Of a stretch of DNA of 64,000 bases, positions 8,101 to 16,139 are shown piece after piece. The stretch is from the NCBI GenBank assembly GCA_002506825.1, contig DAYH01000024.1, forward strand, positions 36,558 through 100,557, given 5' to 3'. Source of the DNA: Euryarchaeota archaeon UBA103. GTDB lineage: Archaea; Thermoplasmatota; Poseidoniia; Poseidoniales; Thalassarchaeaceae. Under the pieces are notes generated by a model. The model ran no database searches. It saw only the letters and a program-made list of their open reading frames with translations, and was not told where the DNA came from. Made by a program: the position numbers and the translations under genes. Within the stretch, counting starts at the first letter, position 1; every line of letters starts with the position of its first letter.

Positions 8101-9090
8101 AGATTCTATCAAATGGAGCCCTTCTACAATGCCACTAGTGAGAAAGACCTGGTTGGGAGTCTGGCCATTGGGCTCGCCCCCCACACCTCTGGTGGCGTGT
8201 TATGCCGACTGATTGGGTGGACGTCCTCGTCTGCTGGATACGCGCATCCACTATTCCATGCGGCGAAAAGGAGGAACTGTGATGGTGATGAGGATAGCAT
8301 AATGATGCTGATGGATGGGTTACTAAATTTCTCCAAGGAAATTCTTCCTGCAGGGAGAGGGGGGAGGATGGATGCGCCACTGGTCCTCACGACGAGGCTG
8401 AATCCTATGGAGATAGACAAAGAGGCTTTGAACGTAGATTGCTCATGGAGCTATTCCAGGGCGTTCTACGAGGCCACTTTGTCCCAACCACATCCCAACG
8501 AGGCGTCAAAACTGGTAGACCTAGTAAGTGATAGATTGGGGAGCATCGGTGACTTGCGAGGGTATGGGTGGACACATGATTCCGGTGATTTGGACTCCGG
8601 CCCCGTTAACTCAGCATACAAGACCCTGGTGAGTATGACAGACAAGATGGGAGAACAGCTGGCTCTTGGAAGTAGGCTCCGGTCGGTAAGTGTGGATCGT
8701 GTGGCTTCGCAGGTTATTGAGTCGCATTTCCTCCCAGATATGAGAGGCAATATGATGGCCTTCACTAGGCAGAAGGTACGTTGTGTGAAGTGTGGCCACT
8801 CATATCGAAGGATGCCTCTGGCAGGTAAGTGCATTCAGAGGTCTTCTGGGATCTCGAGTGGGCCGAGATTCGCCAGTTCTGACGATGGGGTCGCCACTTG
8901 TGGGGGCAATGTCGTTCTGACGGTCTCGGAGGGGGCGGTCAGGAAATATATCCAGGTGACGAAGGAGGTAATGGAGAGCTATGGGGTGGACGATTACACC
9001 AAACAGCGTGTTGTCTGGATGTCTGATAGCGTAGACTCCCTGTTCAATAACGATAGGGTTACTGTGATGACTCTAGAGGACTTCCTTTGA
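5116..9090 (+). CDS. polC: DNA polymerase II (PolD) large subunit DP2
   Basis: The protein is the catalytic subunit of the archaeal replicative D-family polymerase. The catalytic loop NCDGDED (about residues 1054-1060) is present within KRRNCDGDEDSIMMLMDGLLNF and is followed by RGGRMDAPLVL. Earlier blocks such as FCGPIRAAGGTAQALCVL and the GRPIFGEPGEPGGFRLRYGR region fit DP2. Zinc-binding clusters lie near residue 812 (CSKCGSESPHIRCH) and near the C-terminus (CVKCGHSYRRM...GKC...TCGG). The C-terminus ends in LEDFL, typical for the tail that contacts PCNA and DP1. At 1324 residues it is somewhat longer than the usual 1100-1270, but no intein signature is visible. The stop abuts the MptE stop (TGATCA). 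Confidence 0.97.
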   Translation: MVGHRESVSGYDSDRLSSEVESYQQWLDMRTQEVYDIALKAKAKGLDFSTEIEIPRAADLASRTEKLLEEYLKGLEIEDGLRDLLLKTDRESASIQIAVSVSKRMYERDGDLREAIDCGLRVGLAVLTEAVLVAPLDGIGAVRILNNSDGSEFLSIDFCGPIRAAGGTAQALCVLIGDMIRRELGLGRYNPTTREVERVKEEFGLYRVGLQYKPPPEEVEVIVRACPVMVNGEETEKQECAGFKEVQNVQNENGSFRTRVRGGVMLVIGEGLCLKAPKIVKHTERMEIPGWEFISQFASKGKNDEIKSDGFRSRQIPEISRYMDDVIAGRPIFGEPGEPGGFRLRYGRSRATGLAAAGLNPVSMEAAGGFLSVGTQMKIERPGKACAVTPCTDIDGPMIILDDGEFRRVSSLEEWNEVRDRVVSVWDNGEILMGFGEFLENNKNLVPSAYNRDWWAADLQDSLDHPQKVLDFANIMATDIDQLPKGLPFNGAINRGGEDSLEREWRKRGWYLFLRDIDLTWQQSRKISESFGTAVPPPWNLWWSDLPVSTAKPLIRGLVGSEIEDGCLRIKGASRNWSPDDLQEVDWTNEPEYDKWPSWMSVENHGIIKSCLLTLGLQHFHESGDIVISSNWEGLLEGLGLMNEGGVVVCSIDATAHIDDLLAKVGEANKVVQIEEKRKRGLERSRGLARVQATTLAMQQGKGILETEAIGDDASESIPDPGPENLVSLNKSILLLDDHVVDGSLWLVRKLSSMRWEDSATCRIGARMGRPEKSGVREMKPLVHALYPIAESGGPQRLLGESSSKGSIRVQMGPRICSKCGSESPHIRCHKRPDPHVAKECGGRTEVRKSRGGKRRRRGEFTTVPVSSILEVKRRALGLDKLPSKIKAVKGLVSIGQSPEPLEKGILRAKHGVSVFRDGTSRYDMSDVPVTHFRPAEIGTSWEALSELGYKHDIRGDILKSDDQMLELLPQDFIPSIRSKDHLLATCRFVDELLVRFYQMEPFYNATSEKDLVGSLAIGLAPHTSGGVLCRLIGWTSSSAGYAHPLFHAAKRRNCDGDEDSIMMLMDGLLNFSKEILPAGRGGRMDAPLVLTTRLNPMEIDKEALNVDCSWSYSRAFYEATLSQPHPNEASKLVDLVSDRLGSIGDLRGYGWTHDSGDLDSGPVNSAYKTLVSMTDKMGEQLALGSRLRSVSVDRVASQVIESHFLPDMRGNMMAFTRQKVRCVKCGHSYRRMPLAGKCIQRSSGISSGPRFASSDDGVATCGGNVVLTVSEGAVRKYIQVTKEVMESYGVDDYTKQRVVWMSDSVDSLFNNDRVTVMTLEDFL

Positions 9091-9849
9091 TCAGTACTCA
9101 ATACCCAGTGTCTGTAGAATCATTCCCATCCACTGTAATTTGACGAGTTTTCTTTTCTTTTCTGTTACTCCGGACCATCTGCCAACCTCTCTTGTATTGG
9201 TACCTAGCATCCTTATCCTCTCTATCGGAACCCCTAATGACATAGCGATACAGGCTGCTCGATCCCCGTCAGTAAAACCACCCGGGTTGTGCATACCAGG
9301 AATCTCTCTTGACGTCTGATGAGTCAATACCAGAGGAGGAGGAGTAGTGGCGTTCTTTGCTACTTTCAGAAGTTTTATCCAATCGCTCTCATTATCCCCA
9401 TGTGCATGAAGAAAAGCTGTTTTTCCGCGTTTTACAGCCTCTATTGTGCCATCGCCTCCATCTGCGTCTGTAACAATGAAAGCCAATCTTGACCATGCTC
9501 TCTCAGCTGTTGTCTCTGGCAGGAGAGATATAGCCCCAGCCGCCCCGTCGGCGGCGATTAGAAGAGTTGGTGAATCGAGGGCAGTTGTTAGTTCCTCTAG
9601 GTCTATTGCAGCGCCTAGGATAGCAACATTTTGCTCTCTCAAAACAAGTCTCCTCTGAATATTAGCTACTGTAGCGGCTCTATTGGGCCTCTTCCATTCC
9701 TCGACTCCAGATTGCTCAATTTCAGAAATGAGGTTTCTTGCACTTGAAAGATCATCGGATTCATCCCATCCAAAGTGACTCCTGAATTCATCTTGAATCG
9801 AGACTAAGCGATCGAGGTGAGGAGTGAGGTCCGTAGGTGGCCTAGACAT
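9091..9849 (-). CDS. mptE: 6-hydroxymethyl-7,8-dihydropterin pyrophosphokinase, MptE type
   Basis: This belongs to the archaeal DUF115 family that pyrophosphorylates 6-hydroxymethyl-dihydropterin in methanopterin or folate-type cofactor synthesis. The family blocks are visible: LLIAADGAAG, FIVTDADGGDG, FLHAHGDN and GGFTDGDRAACIA, with RIRMLGTN...VGRWSG at the end. I place the start at ATG 9849 (MSRPPTDL), preceded by ctggagaaac with a GGAG site. An upstream GTG at 9921 is open in frame but would overlap the divergent primase gene. The stop codon abuts that of the convergent polymerase gene. Confidence 0.88.
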   Translation of the reverse strand: MSRPPTDLTPHLDRLVSIQDEFRSHFGWDESDDLSSARNLISEIEQSGVEEWKRPNRAATVANIQRRLVLREQNVAILGAAIDLEELTTALDSPTLLIAADGAAGAISLLPETTAERAWSRLAFIVTDADGGDGTIEAVKRGKTAFLHAHGDNESDWIKLLKVAKNATTPPPLVLTHQTSREIPGMHNPGGFTDGDRAACIAMSLGVPIERIRMLGTNTREVGRWSGVTEKKRKLVKLQWMGMILQTLGIEY

Positions 9850-9908
9850 GTTTCTCCAGTGGAAGGGGTCGGTGAGTGTTGAATAACCCTCTTGGTTCTC
9901 TATGTAAC

Positions 9909-11036
9909 GTGCCGATTCCACTCAAGCCACCCATTATCGAAGATCGGGTGATATTATCCAGGTACCCGATGTTGCCACAGGGCAGGGATCACATCCGAGA
10001 TGTTCTGAAGGAGAATGGGGTTACTGTGAGGGATTTGGTAGAGGCCCCATGGCTCGAGGAGGTTAGGACCAGGGGGAGGTTGCGTCTGCTGGAATCAGTG
10101 ATGCACAAGGATGGTGTAGATGACGCGACCACGGTTGATCTTTCAAGCGAAGCAGGGAAGATGACCGAGACTCTGTCTTTTCTTCATGCTATGCTCGTGG
10201 TATGCGCTTCTTTCGATGAGAGGTTGCTAGCTAGGTGGATAGAGGGCGAGGCCAGTAGGGCGGATGGCCTGTTTGGAAGGGATGAAACCAATTTCACCAC
10301 TATTTGCTCTAGCTATCTTTCCGGAATAAAAGTAGAGGAGGGGGACGATATGGCCTACTGGGTACCTGTATCTGACTTTATCGAGCTCTGTCCCAAGATT
10401 TCCGGAACGTACTGGAGATTGGCTAACAGACCTGTCAGAGATGGCTGGGTTCGAATGGATCCGGCCTCGGGGGAGAACAGCAGAGAGAGGACATCCAGAT
10501 TGCTGAAGGAGAGAGTAAGGGGCTATCTCGATTCGACCTGCAGACTACGTATGGAGAAGATGAGTGATGAGTTTGCAGCGCAATTCTCGGATCCGGTGGA
10601 GAGGATAGTCGGGATGTTGGCCCTTCGAGTGAAGGAGGAGATGCCAGTATCTGCGGCAGTGAGGGAGGACTGGCCTCCCTGTTTTGAGTCGGCTGTATCG
10701 GAGCTCAACCAAGGGGTGAATGTGAATCACGTGGGGAGAGTTTTCCTAGCTTCGTTCTCCAAGGCCCTGGGTCACTCCCAGGAGCAGACTTGTGGCTTAT
10801 TCTCTGGGGCGCCGGACTACAGCCCAGATACGACATCGTATCAGGTGGCTCACATATACGAGAGGGAGTATACACCTCACGGGTGTGCGGCGTTGAAGAC
10901 CAATGCTCGCTGTCCGGTTCAAGCAGGGGACGATACGCTTTGTGATCAGGAGTGGTTGACACATCCTCTGAAGTACATTCGCGCCAAGCAAAGGAGAAGG
11001 TACAATGACTCTGGCGGGGCTAGCAATGGTACGTAA
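9909..11036 (+). CDS. priL: DNA primase large subunit
   Basis: PriL supports the catalytic subunit PriS in making RNA primers. The C-terminal domain carries four cysteines spaced for the [4Fe-4S] cluster (CGLF, HGCAAL, ARCPV, TLCDQ), followed by HPLKYI, the typical PriL end. The N-terminal half is helical, with RYPMLPQGRDHI at its start. I prefer GTG 9909 because a TATA-like ttgaataacc is centred about 25 bases upstream. An in-frame GTG at 9876 would extend the protein by 11 residues. It is divergent from mptE. Confidence 0.88.
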   Translation: MPIPLKPPIIEDRVILSRYPMLPQGRDHIRDVLKENGVTVRDLVEAPWLEEVRTRGRLRLLESVMHKDGVDDATTVDLSSEAGKMTETLSFLHAMLVVCASFDERLLARWIEGEASRADGLFGRDETNFTTICSSYLSGIKVEEGDDMAYWVPVSDFIELCPKISGTYWRLANRPVRDGWVRMDPASGENSRERTSRLLKERVRGYLDSTCRLRMEKMSDEFAAQFSDPVERIVGMLALRVKEEMPVSAAVREDWPPCFESAVSELNQGVNVNHVGRVFLASFSKALGHSQEQTCGLFSGAPDYSPDTTSYQVAHIYEREYTPHGCAALKTNARCPVQAGDDTLCDQEWLTHPLKYIRAKQRRRYNDSGGASNGT

Positions 11037-11107
11037 TGGGCGTTATATTGGTGATTGCAGGCAATTCTTCATATCGCCCCCATCGCATCAGGGGTTGAGG
11101 TGAGAGT

Positions 11108-12292
11108 ATGGTACGAACTCTGGTACTGACAGTAGATCGGGATAATGATCTGGGAGTCAAGGCGGGGATAAGAGGCCCGGTTATTGGCCGTAAGGCCACT
11201 CTTGCCGCCGCCTTACGACTAGGAATAGCGGATCCAGAGGAGTCGGATACCAATGCCATACTAGGTGCCCTGCACCAACACGATCGTCTGGCTGAAGAGG
11301 CGATTGGCGATGATGAGGTCCAGATTGCCCTTCTGACCGGTGATGTTAGAGTTGGTTCCAGGAGCGATAGGGAGATTGCCACACAATTGGATGAGGTCAT
11401 ACAGGAGTTTCAGCCTGACAAGGCAATCCTCGTCACCGATGGGGCGGATGACGAGGAGGCACTTCCGATCATTACTTCAAGAGTTAGAGTCGATCACATT
11501 GAGAAGATAATAGTCAGGCAATCCAAAGGCATTGAGAGTACCTACTATTACGTCGTCAAGGCGATAGAGGACCCGCGTTGGAGAGCGAGGTTGCTTGTTC
11601 CGATCGCCGCTGTGATGATCATTCTGGGGGTTGGCCTTATTCTTCCGTCGGACTACGGAAGCGCACTCATCGGGACTTTGCCCCTGATTATCGGAATTTG
11701 GCTTCTTTCGAGGGGCCTTGGGTGGGAGCAGCAGCTTGACCGTCTTGTCAATGACATGCGGGCCGCGGCAACTGGAAGCCTCCTGACCTCAATGCTATGG
11801 GCATTAGCGTTGGTTTCAATGATGATAGCTGTGGTGACTGTGATTCAGGTGCTATATGCGTCTGGCTCGGAGATAGAAGCATATGCCGCCTCCATTCTAC
11901 CTTCATCCACTAATTTCGATGTGAATGCGATAAATAGCAATATCGCGGTTTGGGTCATTGCGATTGACAATGCCCTCTCATGGATCCTTGTGGCGTTCTT
12001 CTCTCTATTCCTGTCTTTGGGGGTGCTGAGGTGGAAAGAGGGGTCTTTCACTGGGCAGAGCATAATGCTTCTAGCTACTGGTTTTGTCGCTTACTTCCTC
12101 ATATCCGCCATCAACGAGGTGTCTCTGAGTATGCTTGGCGGACAGGATATTGATTTGAGAGTCGATTCAGTAGCGGCGACATGGTCTCTCCCGGTGATGG
12201 CAATTCTCGGAAGGTACCTGATGAGTGTGATCGTTGACTCCCTCTCCGAAGAGGACGAGGGAGGAAGCGGGAGCGAGTTCTGGGGAGTCTAG
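11108..12292 (+). CDS. DUF373 family membrane protein
   Basis: The cytoplasmic N-terminal half (LVLTVDRDNDLGVKAGIRGP, TNAILGALHQHDRLAEE, VQIALLTGDVRVGS, ILVTDGADDEEALP) is the conserved DUF373 domain found widely in archaea. The C-terminal half has about six predicted membrane helices, the first pair near residues 160-200 and the others near 220, 280, 315 and 350. The function is unknown. The gene starts 71 bases after priL on the same strand and its stop overlaps that of the convergent zinc-ribbon gene by sharing CTAG. Confidence 0.85.
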   Translation: MVRTLVLTVDRDNDLGVKAGIRGPVIGRKATLAAALRLGIADPEESDTNAILGALHQHDRLAEEAIGDDEVQIALLTGDVRVGSRSDREIATQLDEVIQEFQPDKAILVTDGADDEEALPIITSRVRVDHIEKIIVRQSKGIESTYYYVVKAIEDPRWRARLLVPIAAVMIILGVGLILPSDYGSALIGTLPLIIGIWLLSRGLGWEQQLDRLVNDMRAAATGSLLTSMLWALALVSMMIAVVTVIQVLYASGSEIEAYAASILPSSTNFDVNAINSNIAVWVIAIDNALSWILVAFFSLFLSLGVLRWKEGSFTGQSIMLLATGFVAYFLISAINEVSLSMLGGQDIDLRVDSVAATWSLPVMAILGRYLMSVIVDSLSEEDEGGSGSEFWGV

Positions 12293-12717
12293 TTCTCGAA
12301 TGTGGATTCCATCATGCAAGCCGGACAGGTTACGGAAATAGGCCGGATAGATGGGATTCCCAATGCCGCATTGCAGTGCGGACATACAATTGCCTGGTCT
12401 ACTTCCGACTGTCTCCTCCTTCCCGATTGGCTAGGATCGTAAGTGAATCTATACTTGTGAGTATTTTCCAAGAACCTTGGTGACCCATCCTTCTGATCTC
12501 CTGCCTGTGAAAACTTACTTTCTCTTGTTGGTTCCGATATAGGGGGTGTTGCTATATTTGACGGTTTGACCTGTCCGTTTTGAAATTCTTCCAATTGGGA
12601 AAGAATATCGCTTGTAGTCATCCCTAGTTCCCTAGATGCCCTATCAATTGCCAGTGTTCTCTCGTAATCGCTCATACCGACGAACTGCTGGAGAAGCACT
12701 GCAGGTATCCTTGACAT
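12289..12717 (-). CDS. Small protein with C-terminal zinc ribbon
   Basis: This 142-residue protein has a helical N-terminus (FVGMSDYERTLAIDRASRELGMTTSDILSQLEEF, somewhat like a short helix-turn-helix), a low-complexity linker and a C-terminal zinc ribbon with CPHC and CPAC. Zinc ribbons of this shape are common in archaeal transcription and RNA-related proteins. No specific family is recognised. It lies 54 bases downstream of metK on the same strand. Confidence 0.7.
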   Translation of the reverse strand: MSRIPAVLLQQFVGMSDYERTLAIDRASRELGMTTSDILSQLEEFQNGQVKPSNIATPPISEPTRESKFSQAGDQKDGSPRFLENTHKYRFTYDPSQSGRRRQSEVDQAIVCPHCNAALGIPSIRPISVTCPACMMESTFEN

Positions 12718-12771
12718 GGTAATCGCAGAAAGGGTCTGCTTTCAATACCCTGCCGAATATGTTTGGGTTTT

Positions 12772-14055
12772 TCAGTCTCTTGAATGGTTTCTAAGTGACT
12801 CTAATCTCATCTCATCGAGTCTTTCCCATGGGAACAACCCATCATCGGTAGGGACCCTGCCGAAGTGCCCTCCCGACGAAGTCTCTCGATATATCGGCCT
12901 CTTCAGGCCCAGATCGCTTATCATAGCGGCCGGGCGCCAGTCGAAGTACTTCATAATCAAACTTGATATTGTAGAGTCTGGGATTTCCCCTAGACCCTCG
13001 CTGTGTGTCCCGAAGGTGCTGACACGGAGTCCGACCGGTTCGGATATTCCTATGGCGTAAGCGACTTGGATCTCGCACTGCTCTGCGAGCCCGGACGCGA
13101 CCACGTGCTTTGCGACCCACCTAGCGTAGTACGCGGCCGATCGGTCTACCTTGGAAGGGTCCTTGCCACTGAAAGCCCCCCCTCCGTGCCTACCACCGCC
13201 GTAGGTGTCGACGATGATCTTCCTACCAGTAAGGCCCGCATCAGCATAAGGTCCGCCTGGATCCGGGAACGATCCCGTCCCGTTCACTATGATTTGCGGA
13301 TTCCCCAACAAACTCGGAGGGATGGCGTGCTCGATGACGTGCTTCGTAATCTCGCTCTCGATGTACTGGCGCCTTCCCTCATCGGTTAGATCGTCTGCCT
13401 CTGGCCAGTTGGGACCCGCATCAGGGGAGTGCTGTGACGCTATAACTACGGTTGACACCCTATCCAATGACCTATCGCTCTCGTTGAGCTGTACCGTGAC
13501 CTGACTCTTTCCATCTGGCCTGACCCATGGGATGATACCCTCGTCGTGCACTGCCTCCAACCGTCTTGTGAGTCTCTGAGCAAGTGCGGCGGAGAGAGGG
13601 AAGAATCTTCCTCTCAGCTCTGGTGTACTCTCGGTCTCCGAGCACGCGTACCCGAACATTACCCCTTGGTCCCCGGCCCCTTGTGTGTCTAGGTCGCCGT
13701 CGACCCCCTGGCTGATGAACTGGGACTGAGTGGTAATGTGAGTATGGACCTGACAATGCTCTTGAGATGTTGCGTCCATCCCGATCTTGCTATCGGTGTA
13801 TCCGATAGAAGAGGCTGTCTGGCGGGCCAGCTGCTCATAGTTTGGTGGCTCGCCATTGAGGCTGACCTCACCAGCGAGGACGATTATCGCCTCTCCCTCA
13901 GTCCCCTTTACCATTGTCTCTACAGCGACCCTAGCATTTGGGTCAACCATCAGGCATGCATCTAGAATAGAGTCTGAGATAGCGTCACAGAGCTTGTCCG
14001 GATGACCTGCGGTCACAGATTCAGCGGTGTCAGATGGAGGAACTGCGCTATTCAT
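12772..14055 (-). CDS. metK: S-adenosylmethionine synthetase, bacterial/eukaryotic type
   Basis: MetK makes S-adenosylmethionine from ATP and methionine. The sequence is of the bacterial MetK class, not the archaeal MAT class: SVTAGHPDKLCDAISDSILDA near the N-terminus, GAGDQGVMFGYA in the middle, and GGGAFSGKDPSKVDRSAAY in the C-terminal part, with the ATP/Mg/K residues preserved. Length (427) is slightly above the 384-400 typical. Most archaea carry the divergent archaeal enzyme, so this gene was probably acquired by transfer, perhaps anciently. It is divergent from pcc1. Confidence 0.95.
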   Translation of the reverse strand: MNSAVPPSDTAESVTAGHPDKLCDAISDSILDACLMVDPNARVAVETMVKGTEGEAIIVLAGEVSLNGEPPNYEQLARQTASSIGYTDSKIGMDATSQEHCQVHTHITTQSQFISQGVDGDLDTQGAGDQGVMFGYACSETESTPELRGRFFPLSAALAQRLTRRLEAVHDEGIIPWVRPDGKSQVTVQLNESDRSLDRVSTVVIASQHSPDAGPNWPEADDLTDEGRRQYIESEITKHVIEHAIPPSLLGNPQIIVNGTGSFPDPGGPYADAGLTGRKIIVDTYGGGRHGGGAFSGKDPSKVDRSAAYYARWVAKHVVASGLAEQCEIQVAYAIGISEPVGLRVSTFGTHSEGLGEIPDSTISSLIMKYFDWRPAAMISDLGLKRPIYRETSSGGHFGRVPTDDGLFPWERLDEMRLESLRNHSRD

Positions 14056-14111
14056 GATTCATCGGGAGGGCTTGATGCACATGAGGGTTTTTGATTTCAT
14101 TTCCGTACAGT

Positions 14112-14127
14112 CTAGCTGAAAAGCTAG
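14112..14127 (+). repeat. 6-bp hairpin with GAAA loop upstream of pcc1
   Basis: ctagct and agctag flank a gaaa tetraloop, 18 bases upstream of the pcc1 ATG, in the short divergent gap with metK. If transcribed it forms a stable GNRA hairpin. It could equally be a palindromic operator shared by both genes. Confidence 0.35.
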
Positions 14128-14145
14128 GATATCCTCCGCTTTACA

Positions 14146-14388
14146 ATGGAAGACGCAGTAGCACGTGTGGTATGGACTGGGCCCAGAGAAGTCGCTGAGA
14201 CCCTCTTGGAGTCTATCCGCCCCGATGATCCGGGGTTCTTCGAATCTGAGATAGTAGAGGCGGGCGAGGGGGTTAGCCTGACTATAGTGGCCTCGTCATC
14301 TGATCTTAGTGAGCTAAGAGCCACCATTGATGACATTCTAGCATGTCTGTCCGCTGTAGAGGGCAGCTTGGAGGCTCTGGGCGAGTAA
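14146..14388 (+). CDS. pcc1: KEOPS complex subunit Pcc1
   Basis: This 80-residue protein matches the Pcc1 fold and length: a beta-strand with ARVVWTGPREVAETLLESIRPD, a central strand ending in GVSLTIVAS and a C-terminal helix starting SDLSELRATIDDILACLSAVE. Pcc1 dimerises the KEOPS complex that makes N6-threonylcarbamoyl-adenosine in tRNA. It is followed on the same strand by nadC. Confidence 0.82.
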   Translation: MEDAVARVVWTGPREVAETLLESIRPDDPGFFESEIVEAGEGVSLTIVASSSDLSELRATIDDILACLSAVEGSLEALGE

Positions 14389-14490
14389 AGTTGAATTCGG
14401 ACCCTTCAAGTCTGAGTGCTTTCAGCACGTACCGTGACAGTGTTGCCCCATGATAGGTCCAGTCTCCTCTACTCTGGAGGGAAGCCTAGC

Positions 14491-15366
14491 ATGATGATGA
14501 TTGAGTCCATCGATAGATGGATGGCGGCGATGGTCTCTGACGAGGGCAGTGGAGGGGGGGCGCCAGATAGTCAGATGGAGTCGGTTGTAATCTCGAAGAA
14601 TCGGGGCTTGATATGCGGGACTTTCGTCGTAGACAGGCTACTGGAGGAACACTACCCCTCCTGTCTCGCTGAATGGGAGGTATCGGATGGCTCGCTCGTG
14701 GAAGCCGGGGACGCGGTCCTCAGACTATCCGGGAATGGCATCGATATGCTGCGTTCAGAGAGAGTAATACTGAATATTCTTGGAAGGCTCTCCGGGATCT
14801 CGACTAACTCTTCTATATGGGCGAAACGGGCTGGAAGCATGGGTGTGGCTTGCACTAGGAAAGTAGACTGGGGACTTCTGGATAAGTGGGCAGTCCATGT
14901 CGGAGGTGGTTTGACACATAGGCTCAGCAGAGAGGATGCTCTGATGATCAAGGACAGTGAGGTCCTCTCATCAAGAGTTGGTAGTGAGACAGAGGATGAA
15001 GCCTTGGCAAGATTAGTTTCGGAGATTGACATGGATGCTGATTCACACTTCACAGTAGTCGAAGTACGGAGTGTCAATCAGGCACTCACTGTGGCCGGGA
15101 TTTGGGAGCGTAACCAGGTGGAAAGAGAAGGTAGCGAGAGAGTGGTTATTCTACTGGATAATATGGGTCCCAGATTGTCATCTCAAGTATCGATGCGATT
15201 GGAGGAAGAGGGTTTGCGTGATTGGTGCGTCCTCGAGGGGTCAGGTGGCGTTACTATAGATGATGTCATGGAATGGTCTGCTTGTGGGGTAGATTTGATT
15301 TCTACCAGCTCGATAAACAGGGGAGTATCTCCTCTAGACCTATCAATGAGGTACAATGAGGAGTGA
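14491..15366 (+). CDS. nadC: Nicotinate-nucleotide pyrophosphorylase (quinolinate phosphoribosyltransferase)
   Basis: NadC converts quinolinate and PRPP to nicotinate mononucleotide in NAD synthesis. RSERVILNILGRLSGIST, CTRKVDWGLL and HVGGGLTHRLSREDALMIKDSEV are the family core, with the C-terminal barrel ILLDNM...LEGSGGVTIDDV...GVDLISTSSI. I choose ATG 14491 because ctggaggg lies ten bases before it and the resulting 291 residues fit the family. An in-frame GTG at 14416 would add 25 residues. In most NadC proteins the active-site block reads TRKT; here it reads TRKV. It is probably cotranscribed with the ligase gene that starts two bases after its stop. Confidence 0.9.
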   Translation: MMMIESIDRWMAAMVSDEGSGGGAPDSQMESVVISKNRGLICGTFVVDRLLEEHYPSCLAEWEVSDGSLVEAGDAVLRLSGNGIDMLRSERVILNILGRLSGISTNSSIWAKRAGSMGVACTRKVDWGLLDKWAVHVGGGLTHRLSREDALMIKDSEVLSSRVGSETEDEALARLVSEIDMDADSHFTVVEVRSVNQALTVAGIWERNQVEREGSERVVILLDNMGPRLSSQVSMRLEEEGLRDWCVLEGSGGVTIDDVMEWSACGVDLISTSSINRGVSPLDLSMRYNEE

Positions 15367-15368
15367 TT

Positions 15369-16139
15369 ATGGCAGAGATTCCCGATTCACACCCTAGGAA
15401 GTCTTCCCTAATGTCCCGACAGAGAATGGTGGAGGCATCCAGGAGAGGCCTGCTGGCAGAGTCGGCTATGATTGCTCATGGGCGTGGTGAGGCCTTTGAC
15501 TATCTTCTAGGCGAGAGGACGAGCGATTCCGCGTCCTTGGCCATCCGAGAGGCCGCGGCTCGTCTTCTCGAAGCCGACAGTCCGATCATCTCGATGAATG
15601 GTAACTCTACCGTGCTTGCCGGAGCTGAGGCGATCAAGATTGCCGCGATTCTGGGCTGTCCTGTTGAGGTCAACATATACTACCGCACAGAGAGGCGGGT
15701 GGAGTCACTGATAAGCGAGTTGGAGTCTATGAAAGAGCTTCTCGTAAGAGAGTCTTCAGACAGCATAAGAGAGTCCATCGTCGAAGTTGAGATTCTAGGA
15801 GCTGAGGCAGATGGGAGAATTCAGGGGCTAGAAGGACCCAGGGCTTTGTGCTCCGCACGAGGAATTGAGAGGGCTGATGTTGTGCTGGTCCCGCTTGAGG
15901 ACGGGGATCGTTGCGAGGCGCTTACCTCTCTGGGAAAGCAAGTCATTGCGGTGGATCTGAATCCCCTCTCCAGAACATCGAGAAAGGCTACCGTGACAAT
16001 AGTTGATGAGGTCTCCAGAGCCTTTAGGAGACTGGTAAGTGAGCTATCTGAGAATCCGAAGTCTACTGATTGGGATAACGACTCATCATTGGTAGAGGCC
16101 TTGGAAATAATGTCGAGCTCATCACTGAGGATTGACTAG
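15369..16139 (+). CDS. Archaeal 4-phosphopantoate--beta-alanine ligase (phosphopantothenate synthetase)
   Basis: The protein belongs to the COG1701/DUF137 family, which replaces bacterial PanC in archaeal coenzyme A synthesis by joining 4-phosphopantoate and beta-alanine. ASRRGLLAESAMIAHGRGEAFDYLLGE near the N-terminus is the family signature, and NGNSTVLAGAEAIKIA and VIAVDLNPLSRTSRKATVTIVDE are further conserved blocks. The start is ATG 15369 with gaggagtgatt upstream; GTG 15363 overlaps the nadC stop. Its stop shares CTAG with the convergent dehydrogenase gene. Confidence 0.9.
   Translation: MAEIPDSHPRKSSLMSRQRMVEASRRGLLAESAMIAHGRGEAFDYLLGERTSDSASLAIREAAARLLEADSPIISMNGNSTVLAGAEAIKIAAILGCPVEVNIYYRTERRVESLISELESMKELLVRESSDSIRESIVEVEILGAEADGRIQGLEGPRALCSARGIERADVVLVPLEDGDRCEALTSLGKQVIAVDLNPLSRTSRKATVTIVDEVSRAFRRLVSELSENPKSTDWDNDSSLVEALEIMSSSSLRID

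Noticed and set aside
5116..9090. Intein in the PolD large subunit
   Set aside because: The length is a little above average, but no intein block such as an N-terminal CLxxD or C-terminal HN-C/S/T junction was recognised, and the conserved blocks are continuous.
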